From positions 310,001 to 374,000 of the forward strand of contig NZ_JAEVLT010000001.1 in NCBI RefSeq assembly GCF_024494385.1: 64,000 bases of DNA, in the 5' to 3' direction. Below are positions 56,810-64,000 of this stretch, in pieces. Position numbers and translations under genes: made by a program. The notes below the pieces were generated by a model, which searched no databases, was not told the DNA's origin, and worked only from the letters and a program-made list of their open reading frames with translations. This DNA is from Bacillus sp. EB600 (lineage in GTDB: Bacteria > Bacillota > Bacilli > Bacillales > Cytobacillaceae). The first letter of the stretch is position 1. The number at the start of each line of letters is the position of its first letter.

Positions 56810-56888
56810 AAAAGAAAAGCGGAAGCGCCCGAATTAAGGAACGTCGGCTAAAATCCGCCACGTCCTGTGCGTCGGAGCTGGACAACAA
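56810..56888 (+). repeat. Dispersed intergenic repeat, family B, copy 2
   Basis: AAAAGAAAAGCGGAAGCGCC follows the prli42 stop; then GGAACGTCGGCTAAAATCC, CACGTCCTGTGCGTCGGAG and CTGGACAAC. Same order as copy 1. Confidence 0.75.
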
Positions 56889-56930
56889 TAAAAAGGACTG
56901 TTCAAAGATGATGAACAGTCCTTTTTATTA
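56886..56930. terminator. Terminator between prli42 and yqjA
   Basis: Stem AAAAGGACTGTTCA (56891-56904) with 56912-56925, perfect, T runs on both sides. Confidence 0.9.
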
Positions 56931-56944
56931 TTTTCAAACATCGT

Positions 56945-57946
56945 TTATTGGCTGATTTGCTTCTTTTTTCTTGCCACGTTCACTTTGGACGTTTTTTTTA
57001 GCCCTTTAAATGAGCTTTTTATAATCAAGTATCTTTCCATTTCGTTTACTAATTGCAAAAGAGCAGCCCTTGCTTCAAATTCTTCCCGTGTCTTAGGAAG
57101 TTCACTTTCTTCAAACTCTACTTTCATTTTCATCAATTTTTGGATATAGATCATCGCTGTATTTCCAGGATGGATATTTTCTGACAATTCCCCAAGAAAA
57201 TCGGCAATCATATTTCCTTGTTTTACTGTGTTTGTAATCGAAGTAACATTTGGCAGCAACCGTTCAATTATTTCAAATTGTTTCTCTCTCATTGTGAAAT
57301 ATTGGTAATATATAGTTTCTTCCTTTATAAAGCGATTTTCCACATCATAGACTGCAATTTTTTTGGCCTCACTGATAATCTTTGCCGTTTCCGTGATTTC
57401 TTTCCCATCCCAATCGCTGTCACCATTACGTGAATAGCGAATAATTTCGATAAAAATCCTCTTAAAGTTTTCTTCGATTTTTTCTTGATACCCCTCCATT
57501 TTTTTATCAACGCTAGGCATATATAAATTTATAATCAGTGCAACACCAATGCCAATAATAATTACACCTAGTTCATTTAGAAAAAAGGCAACGGAAAAAT
57601 GCTGGGCAGCAAATAAATGCAAAATGATAACACAGCTTGTTACAATACCATCATTTGCTTTTAACATGACACAAGTAGGAATAAACAAAAGAAGAATGAT
57701 TCCAATCACGATCGGCTTATAACCAAATCCTGCAAAAATCAAGGCTGAAAAAGGCATCGCAATGGTACAAGCTAAAAACCGATCCCAAGCCGTCCGAAGT
57801 GATCTTTTTTTCGTAATCTGAATACATAAAACCGTTAAAATGCCAGCTGAAGCAAAATTATGTAGTCCAAGCTGCTCTGCAAGTAAAATACTAATAGCCA
57901 TTCCGATTGCCGTTTTTATTGTCCGGTATCCGATTCGAAACTTCAT
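56945..57946 (-). CDS. yqjA: Aromatic acid exporter family membrane protein YqjA
   Basis: 333 residues. About five to six helices in the N-terminal 150 residues (GYRTIKTAIGMAISILLAEQ start, LHNFASAGILTVLCIQIT) and a long cytoplasmic helical C-terminal domain with basic end (KKTSKVNVARKKKQ). DUF939/FUSC-like family. Export of an organic acid is suggested by the family; nothing in the sequence shows the substrate. Between prli42 and the art operon as in B. subtilis. Confidence 0.87.
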   Translation of the reverse strand: MKFRIGYRTIKTAIGMAISILLAEQLGLHNFASAGILTVLCIQITKKRSLRTAWDRFLACTIAMPFSALIFAGFGYKPIVIGIILLLFIPTCVMLKANDGIVTSCVIILHLFAAQHFSVAFFLNELGVIIIGIGVALIINLYMPSVDKKMEGYQEKIEENFKRIFIEIIRYSRNGDSDWDGKEITETAKIISEAKKIAVYDVENRFIKEETIYYQYFTMREKQFEIIERLLPNVTSITNTVKQGNMIADFLGELSENIHPGNTAMIYIQKLMKMKVEFEESELPKTREEFEARAALLQLVNEMERYLIIKSSFKGLKKTSKVNVARKKKQISQ

Positions 57947-57971
57947 AACAAATCCCCTTAAAATAGACTAA

Positions 57972-58001
57972 AGAAAAAAGATGATCATCGTGATCATCTT
58001 T
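57972..58001 (-). terminator. Intrinsic terminator of the art operon
   Basis: Eleven-base perfect stem AAAGATGATCA (57977-57987) with 57991-58001, then six T on the minus strand. Confidence 0.85.
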
Positions 58002-58019
58002 CATTCTAGCATATACTTT

Positions 58020-58742
58020 TTAAAGCATTTTTTGCAAGAAGTCTTGCGCACGTTTACTTTTCGGATTAGTAAAAAATTCTTGCGGCGGAGCATCTTCAAG
58101 AAGGATACCACCATCAAGAAAAAGAACCCGGTCAGCAACCTCGCGGGCAAAACCCATTTCATGAGTTACAATGGCCATCGTCATTCCCGTGTGGGCAAGA
58201 GATTTCATTACTTCGAGAACTTCCTTTACCATTTCAGGATCGAGGGCGGATGTCGGTTCATCAAAAAGCATCACATCGGGCTTCATTGCCAATGCTCTCG
58301 CAATTGCAACACGCTGCTTTTGGCCTCCGGATAATCTTTTCGGATATTCGTTGGCTTTTTCAGAAAGTCCGACTTGTTCTAAAAGCTCGTACGCAGACTT
58401 TTCTGCAGCCGCTTTCGAAGCTCCTTTTACCTTCATCGGTGCATAAGTCAAATTCTGCAGGACCGTTTTATGAGGAAATAAATGAAAGTGTTGAAATACC
58501 ATACCGACATTCTGACGCACCTTCATAATATTCGTTTTTTTATCAGTAATTTCATGACCCCCAATCCACACTCGACCGGATGTCGGCGCTTCGAGAAGGT
58601 TCATACACCGCAGGAATGTAGATTTTCCCGAACCTGAAGGCCCGATAATCGCTACCACTTCACCTTGTTTTATCGTTGTAGTGATATCCTTCAAAACTTC
58701 AAGCTTGCCAAAATTTTTAACCAAATGCTCTACCTTAATCAC
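58020..58742 (-). CDS. artR: Amino acid (arginine-type) ABC transporter ATP-binding protein
   Basis: 240 residues. Walker A GPSGSGKS (33-40), Q loop [12 protein letters not shown], signature LSGGQKQR, Walker [15 protein letters not shown] and the H-loop VTHEMGF. Polar amino acid transporter ATPase of the GlnQ/ArtP class. Overlaps artQ by 8 bases. The gene order binding protein, permease, ATPase equals artPQR (yqiXYZ) of B. subtilis, an arginine importer; specificity is by synteny. Confidence 0.92.
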   Translation of the reverse strand: MIKVEHLVKNFGKLEVLKDITTTIKQGEVVAIIGPSGSGKSTFLRCMNLLEAPTSGRVWIGGHEITDKKTNIMKVRQNVGMVFQHFHLFPHKTVLQNLTYAPMKVKGASKAAAEKSAYELLEQVGLSEKANEYPKRLSGGQKQRVAIARALAMKPDVMLFDEPTSALDPEMVKEVLEVMKSLAHTGMTMAIVTHEMGFAREVADRVLFLDGGILLEDAPPQEFFTNPKSKRAQDFLQKML

Positions 58743-59394
58743 TGCGTCTCATTCTCCTTTCAAGCCCTTTTCCTAAGAAGGTTAACACCATAACCATTAA
58801 ATAATAAATCAAACCAGCAATGATTAATGGTTCAAAAAAGGAGTATTTTTCTGCACCCACTTGATAGGAGCGGCGCATGATATCCATGACGCCGATCGAT
58901 GTGACAATCGCTGATTCCTTGGTCAGCGTAATGAATTCATTCATCAACGCCGGAAGAATATTTTTTATCGCCTGTGGAAGGATGATGTCATACATCATTT
59001 TTCCATAGGGAACACCAAGTGCTAATGCAGCTTCCTGCTGGCCTTTATCAATGGCTAGAATCCCAGCCCGAATAATTTCTGAAACATATGCTCCTGAATT
59101 GAGACCAAACGATAAGACTGCAGCTGTATATGGTTGAATTTGATAGCCAATAAGTTGGGGAGAACCATAATAAATGACCATTAATTGCAAAATCATTGGA
59201 GTTCCTCTAAAAATAGACGTGTAGGCATCAGCTATCCAGCCAAGAAAACTCAATTTGCTTATTTTTAATAACGATAAAACAGTCCCAAGCACAAATCCCA
59301 AAACCCCTGCCAAAATAACAATTTGAAGGGTAACCGTAATTCCCTTTAAAATATATGGCATGGAAGGTATGAATTGGGCAAAATCTAAATTCAT
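58735..59394 (-). CDS. artQ: Amino acid (arginine-type) ABC transporter permease
   Basis: 219 residues with about five membrane helices and the permease EAA loop [22 protein letters not shown] (in outline) that docks with the ATPase. The N-terminal signature [10 protein letters not shown] is typical of the His/Glu/Arg permease class. It probably works as a homodimer because only one permease gene exists. It lies 93 bases after artP, with a hairpin in the gap. Confidence 0.93.
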   Translation of the reverse strand: MNLDFAQFIPSMPYILKGITVTLQIVILAGVLGFVLGTVLSLLKISKLSFLGWIADAYTSIFRGTPMILQLMVIYYGSPQLIGYQIQPYTAAVLSFGLNSGAYVSEIIRAGILAIDKGQQEAALALGVPYGKMMYDIILPQAIKNILPALMNEFITLTKESAIVTSIGVMDIMRRSYQVGAEKYSFFEPLIIAGLIYYLMVMVLTFLGKGLERRMRRSD

Positions 59395-59433
59395 CCCGTA
59401 ACCAATCCTCTCTAAAAATACAATTAAAATTTT

Positions 59434-59471
59434 AAAGACGTTCAGATAACAAAGACTCTCTGAACGCCTTT
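59434..59471 (-). terminator. Intercistronic hairpin between artP and artQ
   Basis: Thirteen-base stem 59434-59446 with 59459-59471 (one wobble), no strong T run. It may stabilise or partly terminate the binding-protein mRNA. Confidence 0.6.
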
Positions 59472-59487
59472 TTTCACAGCTATATTA

Positions 59488-60279
59488 CTACTTAGCTTCT
59501 CCACCAAACCATTTCACAATTAATTTTTTAAGTTCACCATTTTGTTTCATTTTCTTTAACTCTTGGTTGAATTTGGCAGTTAAATCACTGTTTTTTGGAA
59601 ATGCGATCGCAGATCCTGCTTCCTCAGGATTATCACTGATTGTAAAGCCCTTTAGGTCTTTTTCTTTCGTCATAAAACCTTTAGCAACATTGTCTTCAAT
59701 AATCGCTGCATCCATACGGCCTGCTTTAATCTCTTGGACCAAATCAGGAATACGGTCACGGTTTACAATATTGATCGCAACTGTTTTATTGATATCTTTT
59801 GCTTTTCCTTCTTGAATTGATCCCAGTTGAACACCAACTGTTTTTCCTTTTAGATCATCAAGTTTATTAATGCTACTAGTCTTTTTGGAAATAATCATGT
59901 TTTGGGCTGTATAATAGATGTCACTGAAATCAACATTTTTCTTTCGATCTGCTGTTGGCGTCATTCCTGCCATAACAAAATCCGCTTGACCGGATTTGAG
60001 CGCTTGAATAAGCCCGCTAAAATCCATATCTTTTACTTGAACCTGATAACCAAGTTTACCAGCAATTGCTTTTGCAAGATCCACATCAAAGCCAATAATA
60101 TTTTTTGATTTTTCGGTATCCACTGACTCAAATGGCGGATAATCTGCTGATGTACCCATTGTCAACACTTTTTTAGCTTTATTATCGCCAGCTGCATTGT
60201 CTTTTTTACTTGTCCCGCAAGCAGCAAGAACACCAAACAGCATAATCATTGATAAAAATAAAATAATACCCTTTTTCAT
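59488..60279 (-). CDS. artP: Amino acid (arginine-type) ABC transporter substrate-binding lipoprotein
   Basis: 263 residues. Lipoprotein signal peptide ending in the lipobox LAAC (Cys near residue 21), then a type-II periplasmic-binding fold with the family motifs TSADYPPFE, IIGFDVDLAKAIAGKLG and DFVMAGMTPTADRKKNVDFS, including the conserved Arg that grips the substrate carboxylate. First gene of artPQR. The longer gap and hairpin before artQ agree with surplus expression of the binding protein. Confidence 0.93.
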   Translation of the reverse strand: MKKGIILFLSMIMLFGVLAACGTSKKDNAAGDNKAKKVLTMGTSADYPPFESVDTEKSKNIIGFDVDLAKAIAGKLGYQVQVKDMDFSGLIQALKSGQADFVMAGMTPTADRKKNVDFSDIYYTAQNMIISKKTSSINKLDDLKGKTVGVQLGSIQEGKAKDINKTVAINIVNRDRIPDLVQEIKAGRMDAAIIEDNVAKGFMTKEKDLKGFTISDNPEEAGSAIAFPKNSDLTAKFNQELKKMKQNGELKKLIVKWFGGEAK

Positions 60280-60424
60280 TTATTTTCCTCCTATAATTTT
60301 CTTTCATCCCTATTTGTAAGTATTTTGCTTATATTCTAGTTAAATGCTAATAATTATTCACATGAATGAATTTTAACACATCTGAATCATTATGCAAATA
60401 TATTTTTTTAAAATTAGTTTCCCT

Positions 60425-60490
60425 TTTTTCAAGAAAATTATTAACAAAACAAACCACCAACCTCATATGAGATTGGCGGTTTGTTTTGTT
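60425..60490 (-). terminator. Intrinsic terminator of brxB
   Basis: Eighteen-base stem 60433-60450 with 60473-60490, wobble at two places. The brxB stop (60489-60491) lies at its base. Confidence 0.8.
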
Positions 60491-60926
60491 ATACTTCTTC
60501 ACAATATTGATCGAAGGTTTGCTGCAGTTTTGAAATAACGGTCATCGGATCATTGCCTTCAATTTGATGTCTTTCAATCATTGTGCAGATTTTTCCATCC
60601 TTTAGTAATGCAAACGATGGTGAGGAGGGTGGATACCCAGTAAAATAGCTTCTTGCTTTCTCTGTAGCCTCTTTGTCCTGACCGGCAAAAACGGTTACTA
60701 ATTGGTCGGGACGTTTGTCATAATGCAATGCATGCGCTGCTGCAGGGCGGGCAATTCCTCCTGCACAGCCACAAACCGAATTAATCATTACAAGGGTTGT
60801 GCCCTTTTTTGAAAGAGCTTGATTAACCTCTTCAGGTGTTTTTAATTCTTCATAACCTGCCGAAACAATTTCTTCACGCGCTTGGCGAACAACATCATTC
60901 ATAAAAAAGTTAAAATCCATACTCAT
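60489..60926 (-). CDS. brxB: Bacilliredoxin BrxB (YqiW)
   Basis: 145 residues, exactly the family length. Thioredoxin-like fold with the CGC active site in [13 protein letters not shown] (Cys52 and Cys54). It removes bacillithiol from S-bacillithiolated proteins during thiol stress. The ATG at 60926 gives the family N-terminus [18 protein letters not shown] stands 11 bases upstream. Its presence implies that the organism makes bacillithiol. Confidence 0.95.
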   Translation of the reverse strand: MSMDFNFFMNDVVRQAREEIVSAGYEELKTPEEVNQALSKKGTTLVMINSVCGCAGGIARPAAAHALHYDKRPDQLVTVFAGQDKEATEKARSYFTGYPPSSPSFALLKDGKICTMIERHQIEGNDPMTVISKLQQTFDQYCEEV

Positions 60927-61016
60927 TTGACTGATCACTCCTTTGGCAATCCTAATAGATTGTATAACACTATAATAACAGTCAAAATGCGTTTATTTCA
61001 AATAAGTTGGATTATC

Positions 61017-62141
61017 TTATTCTTTTTTACGAAAAAAGGCTTTAAAAAGAAATTCTGCCGCAATTGTAACTGTTTTTTCCCCGGCCATGACTTCATTTTC
61101 TAATTTTGGCAGGTGGAGCGTAACCTCGGGGTCATGAAAAAATTGAAATTGAAGCTGATCGGTAATCATCGAATATAGCCATTCTCGTAATTGTCCTTTT
61201 CTTCTTTGCTCGAAAACCCCTGATGCTTTTCCATTCATTACAAAGGTTTTAATGACTTTCCATACATCGTTTATACCATCCTTAGTAAGCGAAGAACACG
61301 TATGTGCTTTTGTTTGCCAGCCCTTTGTAGCAGGCTGAAGAAAATGCAAGATTTGATTATATTCTTTTTGCGTTTGGAATGCTTTTTCCCGGTTCGCTCC
61401 ATCCGCTTTATGGACGATAAGAGCATCAGCAAGTTCCATAATTCCTTTTTTCATCCCTTGAAGTTCGTCACCTGCACCTGTTAAAACAAGCAGCATGAAA
61501 AAGTCAACCATGTCCCTAATGATGACTTCGCTTTGGCCAACACCAACAGTCTCAATTAAGATAACATCATATCCGGCTGCCTCACAAATCAACATCGCTT
61601 CCCTTGTCTTCCGATGAACCCCGCCAAGTTTTCCTCCAGATGGTGAAGGACGAATAAAAGCTGAAGGGTTTCTTGATAATTGTTCCATTCGAGTTTTATC
61701 ACCAAGGATGCTTCCCCCATTAATACTGGAGCTTGGATCAATTGCCAATACGGCCACCCGATGACCTAAGCCGCACAAATACATGCCAAATTCTTCAATA
61801 AATGTACTTTTACCAGCGCCAGGCACTCCTGTAATTCCAATCCTGATCGACGCACCCGAATGAGGGAGAAGTTTTTGAAGCAGTGTTTGAGCTTGCTGAA
61901 AATGGTGCTCGGCATTGCTTTCAATTAAAGTAATCGCCTTAGCGAGGGAGCTCCTGTTTCCAGATAAAATACCTGTATATAATTCCTCAATAGAAGGCGC
62001 GGTTTTCGTTCGCTTTTGAAACCTAATATTCCTTTGGACAGCGGTAGAAGAGCCTTCCAGCTCTTCCCCTTTCCTGATTATACTTGAACATGTATCTGGG
62101 TTGTTTGGGTCACTCCATTCCGGTCGCGTCTCTTCGCTCAC
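61017..62141 (-). CDS. meaB: Methylmalonyl-CoA mutase-associated GTPase MeaB
   Basis: 374 residues, with the G3E-family P-loop GVPGAGKST near residues 106-114, the IDPSS switch, ETVGVGQSE and the HKADG (NKxD-like) base-recognition motif. It chaperones the mutase: it gates cobalamin loading and protects from inactivation. The GTG start shares one base with the mutB stop (TAGTG), so the two are translationally coupled. About 70 extra N-terminal residues precede the GTPase core. Confidence 0.94.
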   Translation of the reverse strand: MSEETRPEWSDPNNPDTCSSIIRKGEELEGSSTAVQRNIRFQKRTKTAPSIEELYTGILSGNRSSLAKAITLIESNAEHHFQQAQTLLQKLLPHSGASIRIGITGVPGAGKSTFIEEFGMYLCGLGHRVAVLAIDPSSSINGGSILGDKTRMEQLSRNPSAFIRPSPSGGKLGGVHRKTREAMLICEAAGYDVILIETVGVGQSEVIIRDMVDFFMLLVLTGAGDELQGMKKGIMELADALIVHKADGANREKAFQTQKEYNQILHFLQPATKGWQTKAHTCSSLTKDGINDVWKVIKTFVMNGKASGVFEQRRKGQLREWLYSMITDQLQFQFFHDPEVTLHLPKLENEVMAGEKTVTIAAEFLFKAFFRKKE

Positions 62142-64000
62142 TACCTTGCCACTTCCTCATAACCAAGCTGGTGATAAATTTCCTTTATCACTTTTTGTGC
62201 AGCAACTGGAATAATGGTACCAGGTCCAAAGATAGCTGCAGCACCATGCTCATACAAGAACGAATAATCCTGTGCAGGAATTACACCGCCCACAACGACT
62301 AAAATATCTTCACGTCCCTGCTTTTTCAATTCTTCCACTAGCTGTGGCAAGAGCGTTTTATGACCGGCTGCAAGTGAACTCATGCCAATCACATGGACGT
62401 CATTTTCAACTGCCTGCAAGGCGGTTTCCTCAGGTGTTTGAAACAATGGACCGATATCCACGTCGAAACCAAGGTCAGCAAAGGCAGTAGCAATTACTTT
62501 GGCACCGCGATCGTGGCCATCCTGTCCCATTTTTGCAATTAAGATACGCGGTCTTCTGCCTTCATTCTCTAAAAATTCATCCGCCATTTGTTTTACTGCG
62601 GTTATCTCTTCATCATTGGAGAATGCAGTGCTATAAACCCCGCTGATTGAGCGAATCACTGCTTTATGACGATTCGCAACCTTTTCAATTGCATCGGATA
62701 TTTCGCCTAAAGTTGCTCTAGCCCTTGCAGCTTGAACAGCAAGCTCCAACAAATTCTTTTCACCAGTTTCGGCTGCCTTTGTAATAGCTGCTAAAGCCTC
62801 TGCAACTTTTTGATCATTACGGCTCATCTTTAGCTGATTTAGTTTTTCAAGTTGTTTTAAGCGAACGGCTGTATTATCAATATCCAAAATATCAATTGGC
62901 TCTTCTTTTTCCAATCTGTATTTGTTAACGCCTATGATCGTTTCTTCACCTGAATCAATTTGTGCCTGTCTTCTTGCTGCTGCTTCTTCAATCCTCATTT
63001 TTGGCAGGCCTGTTTCAATTGCTTTTGCCATACCGCCCAGTTTTTCAATTTCTTCGATATGCCCCCATGCTCTGTTAATGAGTTCATTTGTCAATGCTTC
63101 AACATAGTATGAACCTGCCCATGGATCAATAACATTAGTAATCCCCGATTCTTCCTGCAGGAATAATTGCGTGTTCCTGGCAATTCTTGCTGAGAAGTCG
63201 GTTGGCAATGCAATTGCTTCGTCAAGTGCATTGGTGTGCAGGGATTGGGTATGCCCCATCGCGGCAGCATGGGCTTCAATCAATGTTCTGGTCACATTGT
63301 TAAATGGATCCTGCTCCGTTAAACTCCATCCAGAGGTTTGCGAATGGGTTCGTAAAGCCATTGATTTACTATTTTTAGGATCGAAGGATTTCATCATTTT
63401 TGCCCAAATGTATCTTGCTGCTCTCATTTTGGCTACTTCCATAAAGTAGTTCATGCCAATTGCCCAGAAAAAAGATAGCCTTGGAGCAAACTTATCAATT
63501 TCAATTCCAGCCTTAAGTCCCGTTCTAACGTATTCCAAACCATCGGCAAGTGTATAAGCAAGTTCAATATCCGCAGGTGCGCCTGCTTCCTGCATGTGGT
63601 AGCCGGAAATACTGATACTATTAAATTTAGGCATATACTTAGAAGTATACTCAAATATGTCCGCGATAATTTTCATTGACATTTCTGGAGGATAAATGTA
63701 CGTATTACGAACCATATACTCTTTTAAAATATCATTTTGGATTGTTCCAGAAAGCTTATCCTGACTTACGCCTTGTTCTTCTGCAGTGACAATGAAAAAG
63801 GCAAGAATCGGTAAAACGGCTCCATTCATCGTCATTGATACCGACATTTGATCCAGCGGAATACCATCGAATAATGTTTTCATATCAAGAATGGAGTCAA
63901 TTGCCACACCTGCTTTACCGACGTCCCCAACAACCCGTGGATGGTCGGAATCATAGCCTCTGTGGGTGGCTAAATCAAAAGCAACCGACAAACCCTTTTG
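62141..64000 (-). CDS. mutB: Methylmalonyl-CoA mutase large subunit, C-terminal part (N-terminus cut)
   Basis: 620 codons visible; the frame continues past the right edge ([17 protein letters not shown] at the edge), so roughly the first 100 residues are missing. Contains the TIM-barrel substrate domain ([34 protein letters not shown]) and the B12 domain with DGHDRGAK (DxHxxG), [10 protein letters not shown] and VVGGVIP. With adenosylcobalamin it rearranges methylmalonyl-CoA to succinyl-CoA. The small subunit gene is expected just outside the window. Confidence 0.95.
   Translation of the reverse strand, partial: QKGLSVAFDLATHRGYDSDHPRVVGDVGKAGVAIDSILDMKTLFDGIPLDQMSVSMTMNGAVLPILAFFIVTAEEQGVSQDKLSGTIQNDILKEYMVRNTYIYPPEMSMKIIADIFEYTSKYMPKFNSISISGYHMQEAGAPADIELAYTLADGLEYVRTGLKAGIEIDKFAPRLSFFWAIGMNYFMEVAKMRAARYIWAKMMKSFDPKNSKSMALRTHSQTSGWSLTEQDPFNNVTRTLIEAHAAAMGHTQSLHTNALDEAIALPTDFSARIARNTQLFLQEESGITNVIDPWAGSYYVEALTNELINRAWGHIEEIEKLGGMAKAIETGLPKMRIEEAAARRQAQIDSGEETIIGVNKYRLEKEEPIDILDIDNTAVRLKQLEKLNQLKMSRNDQKVAEALAAITKAAETGEKNLLELAVQAARARATLGEISDAIEKVANRHKAVIRSISGVYSTAFSNDEEITAVKQMADEFLENEGRRPRILIAKMGQDGHDRGAKVIATAFADLGFDVDIGPLFQTPEETALQAVENDVHVIGMSSLAAGHKTLLPQLVEELKKQGREDILVVVGGVIPAQDYSFLYEHGAAAIFGPGTIIPVAAQKVIKEIYHQLGYEEVAR

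Noticed and set aside
60350..60400. Possible ArgR/AhrC box upstream of artP (CACATGAATGAATTTT)
   Set aside because: Half sites do not have the spacing of an ARG box; may be chance in AT-rich DNA.

Overview
The window is a piece of a low-GC, endospore-forming Bacillaceae chromosome. Gene content and order follow the Bacillus subtilis ypb, res, spm, scp, spoVA, spoIIA, yqk, yqj and yqi block almost gene for gene. Ribosome binding sites are strong (GGAGG type), TTG and GTG starts are common, and SigF, SpoIIAA/AB, SpoVA, SpoIIM, DacB and DacF are present. The complete methylmalonyl-CoA route is absent from B. subtilis, and the window lacks several B. subtilis genes, so this is a related genus or species (Neobacillus/Bacillus-like). 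I saw no phage, insertion sequence, CRISPR, rRNA or tRNA gene.

Layout. 1-4.4 kb: ypbF (cut by the left edge), ypbE, ypbD, recS and ypbB on the minus strand, with ferredoxin fer divergent. 5-15.7 kb: a LysM/M23 peptidase, the resABCDE cytochrome c maturation and respiration-control genes, rluB, spmBA and dacB. 15.9-22 kb: sodF, ypuI, an uncharacterised gene, scpBA, a YjcZ miniprotein, ypuF, an orphan ribT and ypuA. 22-36 kb: lysA, a reduced spoVA operon, the spoIIA-sigF operon, dacF, nucleoside catabolism (pdp, punA, deoB), xerD, yqzK, fur and spoIIM. 36-45 kb: endonuclease Q, nudF, yqkF, yqkE, a thiolase, yqkD, yqkB, the PolYB/YolD pair, yqzH and yqjQ. 45-54 kb: a proline T-box and proI, namA, rnz, zwf, dinB, a lone CheW-like protein, a VIT/CCC1-type transporter and yqjE. 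54.6-64 kb: carboxyltransferase yqjD, epimerase yqjC, prli42, yqjA, the art amino-acid ABC transporter, brxB, meaB and mutB (cut by the right edge).

Functional themes. Sporulation and germination genes dominate 13-36 kb. A perfect SigH promoter and a Spo0A box stand before spoIIAA, and candidate SigF, SigG and SigK promoters stand before dacF, spoVAA and the YjcZ gene. DNA repair recurs: RecS, XerD, EndoQ, NudF and two Y-family polymerases, with a LexA-like operator before polYB. Carboxyltransferase, epimerase, mutase and MeaB give the propionyl-CoA to succinyl-CoA route.

The most notable non-genic signals are two related families of dispersed intergenic repeats whose conserved head usually begins exactly at a stop codon, perfect palindromic terminators that contain the stop codons of both convergent genes, and a spoVA operon lacking spoVAC, spoVAD and spoVAEb. 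No clearly new multi-gene system was found; the repeats are the best candidate for something undescribed.
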